Positions 4,286 to 6,117 of a stretch of DNA of 6,117 nt are shown piece after piece. This DNA is from Candidatus Levyibacteriota bacterium (GTDB lineage Bacteria > Patescibacteria > Microgenomatia > Levybacterales > UBA12049), in NCBI GenBank assembly GCA_003173915.1, contig PPGL01000076.1:1-6117 (forward strand), read 5' to 3'. Under the pieces are notes generated by a model that worked only from the letters and a program-made list of their open reading frames with translations, was not told the origin of the DNA and did no database searches. Position numbers and translations under genes: made by a program. Within the stretch, counting starts at the first letter, position 1, and every line of letters begins with the position of its first letter.

Positions 4286-5579
4286 AGGATTTGATAAGAT
4301 CAAAAAGTCTTTTTCCTAACTTTCCACCACTTGGAAGTTTGCCAATTCCTGGAATCTTTGGCATTGATAAATTGCCAAAACTAAATGATTGTTTGGTCTC
4401 AAGCGTTGCACCATATTTGATAAGTCCAATAACTGCAGCATACGGACTGTCTTGTACTTCATCAACAATGCCTTTTAAATCCATTGGGACACCGACTCGT
4501 ACAGGCATTGCAAGAACTCGTTTTGCAGATTCAACAATGCCAACTGTTTTTGCTCCACCACCTGTGATGACAAGTCCTGCAGGAGTTTGACCACCGAGTC
4601 CGCTTTTTTTGATTTCCATTCCTATCATAGTAAAGATTTCATTAAGTCTTGGTCGGATGATTCCTTCAACCAATGTTTTTTTTGAAACTTTTCGTATCTC
4701 TTCTGGAAGTCCAAGATGTGCAAGGTCGATTTCGTCAGTTTTTGGCTCGGTTTTTTCACCTGAATCTTCTGTAATCATTGCGCGTTTTTGTGGTTTTGAA
4801 AGAAATAATTTAATTTTTTCTGCACTTTCAAGACTTACTCGAAGTCCGATTGCCAAATCATTTGTAATATGTCTTGCACCGATAGGTAGTACTGAGGAAT
4901 ACGCAACAGAACCCTCGGTATAAATAGAAATGTCAGTCGTTCCAGCACCGATATCTACCAAAACAATTCCAAGTTCTTTTTCTGTCTCTGACAACACTGC
5001 TAAAGAACTTGCATATCCTCCAAAAATAACACTGTCAACATCAACTCCAACCTCAGAAAGTGCTTTTGTCATGTTTCTCACAGCTGTACTACTTGCAGAA
5101 ATAATGTGCGTATCAACTTCAAGACGTACCCCTGTCATGCCTGTTGGATCTTTGATTCCTTCTTGTCCATCAACTGTATAATTTCGAGGTAAGACATGAA
5201 TAATTTCTCGAGAAGATGGAAGGGAAACAGCACGTGCTGCATCAATAACGCGTGTTAAATCATTGGCTGTTATTTCTCCTTCTGGAGTAGCAACAGCAAC
5301 TACACCTTTTGAATTAATGCTTTCAATGTGACTTCCACCAATAGAAACAGAGACATGAGAAATAGAATAACCTGCCATTCTCTCTGCAGACTCTAGTGAT
5401 GTATTGACAGCAGCAACTGCATCTTCAATATCAACAATTTGTCCTTTGCGAATACCAGCAGATTTTACCTCTGATACACCAAGTACATTGATTGTTCCTT
5501 CGTCATCTATTTTAGCGATGACTGTTATAATTTTTGAGGTTCCAATATCAACACCTACAACAATTTTTCCTTCAGCCAT
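4275..5579 (-). CDS. ftsA: cell division protein FtsA (actin-like FtsZ membrane anchor)
   Basis: The product is 434 residues, close to typical FtsA. It is an ATP-binding actin-fold protein that tethers FtsZ to the membrane and recruits the divisome. Seen: phosphate-1 motif VVGVDIGTSKI (7-17); the family signature GIRKGQIVDIEDA (42-54); the FtsA-specific SHS2/1C domain (about 85-165), including HVLPRNYTVDGQEGIKDPTG; phosphate-2 VDIGAGTTD (208-216); adenosine motif VITGGGA (337-343); and a C-terminal Gly/Pro-rich linker followed by an amphipathic helix (GKRLFDLIKSFIP, 422-434) for membrane binding. A charged insert (about 265-285) precedes the IIRPRLNEIF region. No Shine-Dalgarno site precedes the ATG at 5577-5579. 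An FtsQ-like gene lies 49 bases upstream. Downstream is the converging NUDIX gene, not ftsZ. Confidence 0.96.
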   Translation of the reverse strand: MAEGKIVVGVDIGTSKIITVIAKIDDEGTINVLGVSEVKSAGIRKGQIVDIEDAVAAVNTSLESAERMAGYSISHVSVSIGGSHIESINSKGVVAVATPEGEITANDLTRVIDAARAVSLPSSREIIHVLPRNYTVDGQEGIKDPTGMTGVRLEVDTHIISASSTAVRNMTKALSEVGVDVDSVIFGGYASSLAVLSETEKELGIVLVDIGAGTTDISIYTEGSVAYSSVLPIGARHITNDLAIGLRVSLESAEKIKLFLSKPQKRAMITEDSGEKTEPKTDEIDLAHLGLPEEIRKVSKKTLVEGIIRPRLNEIFTMIGMEIKKSGLGGQTPAGLVITGGGAKTVGIVESAKRVLAMPVRVGVPMDLKGIVDEVQDSPYAAVIGLIKYGATLETKQSFSFGNLSMPKIPGIGKLPSGGKLGKRLFDLIKSFIP

Positions 5580-5590
5580 AAGTTAGTAAA

Positions 5591-5626
5591 TAGCGATTAA
5601 CCGCTAGCAAGTAGTTTTTACCGCTA
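5591..5626. repeat. short direct and inverted repeats before ftsA
   Basis: The ftsQ-like/ftsA gap contains TAGCG-ATTAAC-CGCTA (5591-5606, a perfect inverted repeat) and two direct copies of ACCGCTA exactly 20 bases apart (5600-5606, 5620-5626). The 11-mer GATTAACCGCT at 5595-5605 recurs at 5671-5681 inside the upstream gene. The placement is compatible with an operator for ftsA, but no binding protein is known. Confidence 0.35.
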
Positions 5627-5628
5627 TG

Positions 5629-6072
5629 TTAAAAAGAGATTACTGGATTATCAAAACGAAAATCCACTCGGATTAACCGCTTTCCCTCTATTGTAAGCTG
5701 CCTTCTGATTAGTTGTAAAGAGGCGATTTGTTGAGAGAGATCTTTATTTTGAGAAAACATAATTTGTTCACCCGAATCAAGTGTTACTAAAATACCTGAA
5801 TTTGATGCCGGAAGCACAGAAGTTGACACTAAATTGTTTTGTTTGAGTAGTTCTGTTATGACAGTTGTGTCATCAGGTCCAACTATTGTTTTTTTTGAGG
5901 CTGTTCTCTGAGCAGTTGTTATTGGTGTAATAAAAGGAATTTTTTGTGCTTCGTGCCAAAAAAACCACAAAAATAATATGCCTGACGTACATACAAATAT
6001 CAGAAAAAGGAAAAAAATTTTTGGAAGCGTGTTTCGGATTCTTCTTTTATTAAGGTGTTTTTTTTGCAACAT
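5629..6072 (-). CDS. short single-pass membrane protein, FtsQ/DivIB-like by position and C terminus
   Basis: The product is 147 residues. It has a basic cytoplasmic tail (KKHLNKRRIRN), one membrane helix (about 18-39, Phe/Leu/Ile rich) and an extracytoplasmic part of about 108 residues, so topology is N-in. The C terminus (GILVTLDSGEQIMFSQN, then about 19 residues containing a helix, then LIRVDFRFDNPVI) follows the pattern of the FtsQ beta domain end: strand, Asp-Gly turn, helix, then an Ile-Asp-Leu-Arg-like strand. It lies directly upstream of ftsA on the same strand, where ftsQ usually is. It is much shorter than ordinary FtsQ (about 250 residues or more), with little room for a full POTRA domain, so the assignment is an inference. 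The ATG at 6070-6072 probably overlaps the end of an upstream gene. No Shine-Dalgarno site is seen. Confidence 0.6.
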   Translation of the reverse strand: MLQKKHLNKRRIRNTLPKIFFLFLIFVCTSGILFLWFFWHEAQKIPFITPITTAQRTASKKTIVGPDDTTVITELLKQNNLVSTSVLPASNSGILVTLDSGEQIMFSQNKDLSQQIASLQLIRRQLTIEGKRLIRVDFRFDNPVISF

Positions 6073-6117
6073 ACAAAAGCGTATCTATAATTTTTTGTAC
6101 AGCGTGTTTGTGAATTG
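6050..6117 (-). CDS. possible 3' end of an upstream gene (partial)
   Basis: On the minus strand one frame entering at the right edge reads IHKHAVQKIIDTLLYVAKKTP and stops at TAA (6052-6050), overlapping the FtsQ-like start by 23 bases. The 21 residues look like a terminal amphipathic helix with a basic tail, as at the end of an enzyme. Cell-wall genes (murB, murC, ddl) commonly precede ftsQ, and a terminal helix of this kind would suit D-alanine-D-alanine ligase, but this is too short to identify. Of the other two frames, one stops early at TAG (6088-6086). It could be chance. Confidence 0.35.
   Translation of the reverse strand, partial: IHKHAVQKIIDTLLYVAKKTP

Noticed and set aside
4291..5586. 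Several plus-strand open frames opposite ftsA
   Set aside because: They are Ser/Pro/Thr-rich shadow translations of a well-conserved ftsA coding strand with no family features.
6084..6114. Promoter for the FtsQ-like gene (TTCACA, 19 bases, TATAGA)
   Set aside because: The spacer is two bases too long and the region probably lies within the end of an upstream gene in the same operon, so a separate promoter is not needed.

Overview
The window is a compact, AT-rich stretch of bacterial chromosome made almost entirely of core housekeeping genes. It uses TGA, TAA and the standard bacterial code. The gene mix is a RodA-type wall polymerase, ribosomal proteins L21 and L27, ParB, a short signal peptidase I, FtsA and a very short FtsQ-like protein. 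Intergenic space is tiny, Shine-Dalgarno sequences are nearly absent, the tRNA has no encoded CCA, and the proteins are small. This looks most like a member of the Candidate Phyla Radiation (Patescibacteria, perhaps the Microgenomates side). The placement is an inference from style and gene content, not from a marker phylogeny.

Layout. Positions 2-1151 (+) hold the 3' part of a rodA-like gene, followed by rplU with its own promoter inside the end of rodA. Positions 1161-2298 (+) hold a strong promoter, rpmA (L27) and parB, with the rpmA and parB reading frames overlapping by 8 bases. Positions 2299-3403 (-) hold lepB and a small protein of unknown function; the latter's stop codon abuts the parB stop tail to tail. 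Positions 3404-3675 are the only sizeable non-coding stretch (272 bases). It contains a candidate divergent promoter pair and a MITE-like palindromic repeat ending in a GGATTCCCGC...GCGGGAATGAC hairpin. A tRNA-Val(CAC) at 3676-3749 (+) is followed after only two bases by the ATG of a NUDIX hydrolase. That gene runs convergently into ftsA (-) and overlaps it by 11 bases. ftsA is preceded on its own strand by a short single-pass FtsQ-like gene and, at the right edge, by what may be the tail of another gene.

Functionally the window groups cell elongation and division (RodA, FtsQ-like, FtsA), chromosome segregation (ParB), protein export (LepB) and translation (L21, L27, tRNA-Val). I see no defence system, prophage, insertion sequence with a transposase, or CRISPR array. 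The most unusual theme is gene-start architecture. Two genes have near-consensus promoters whose predicted transcription start lies at or within a few bases of the start codon. A third (NUDIX) would become leaderless through tRNA 3' processing. No gene has a convincing Shine-Dalgarno site.
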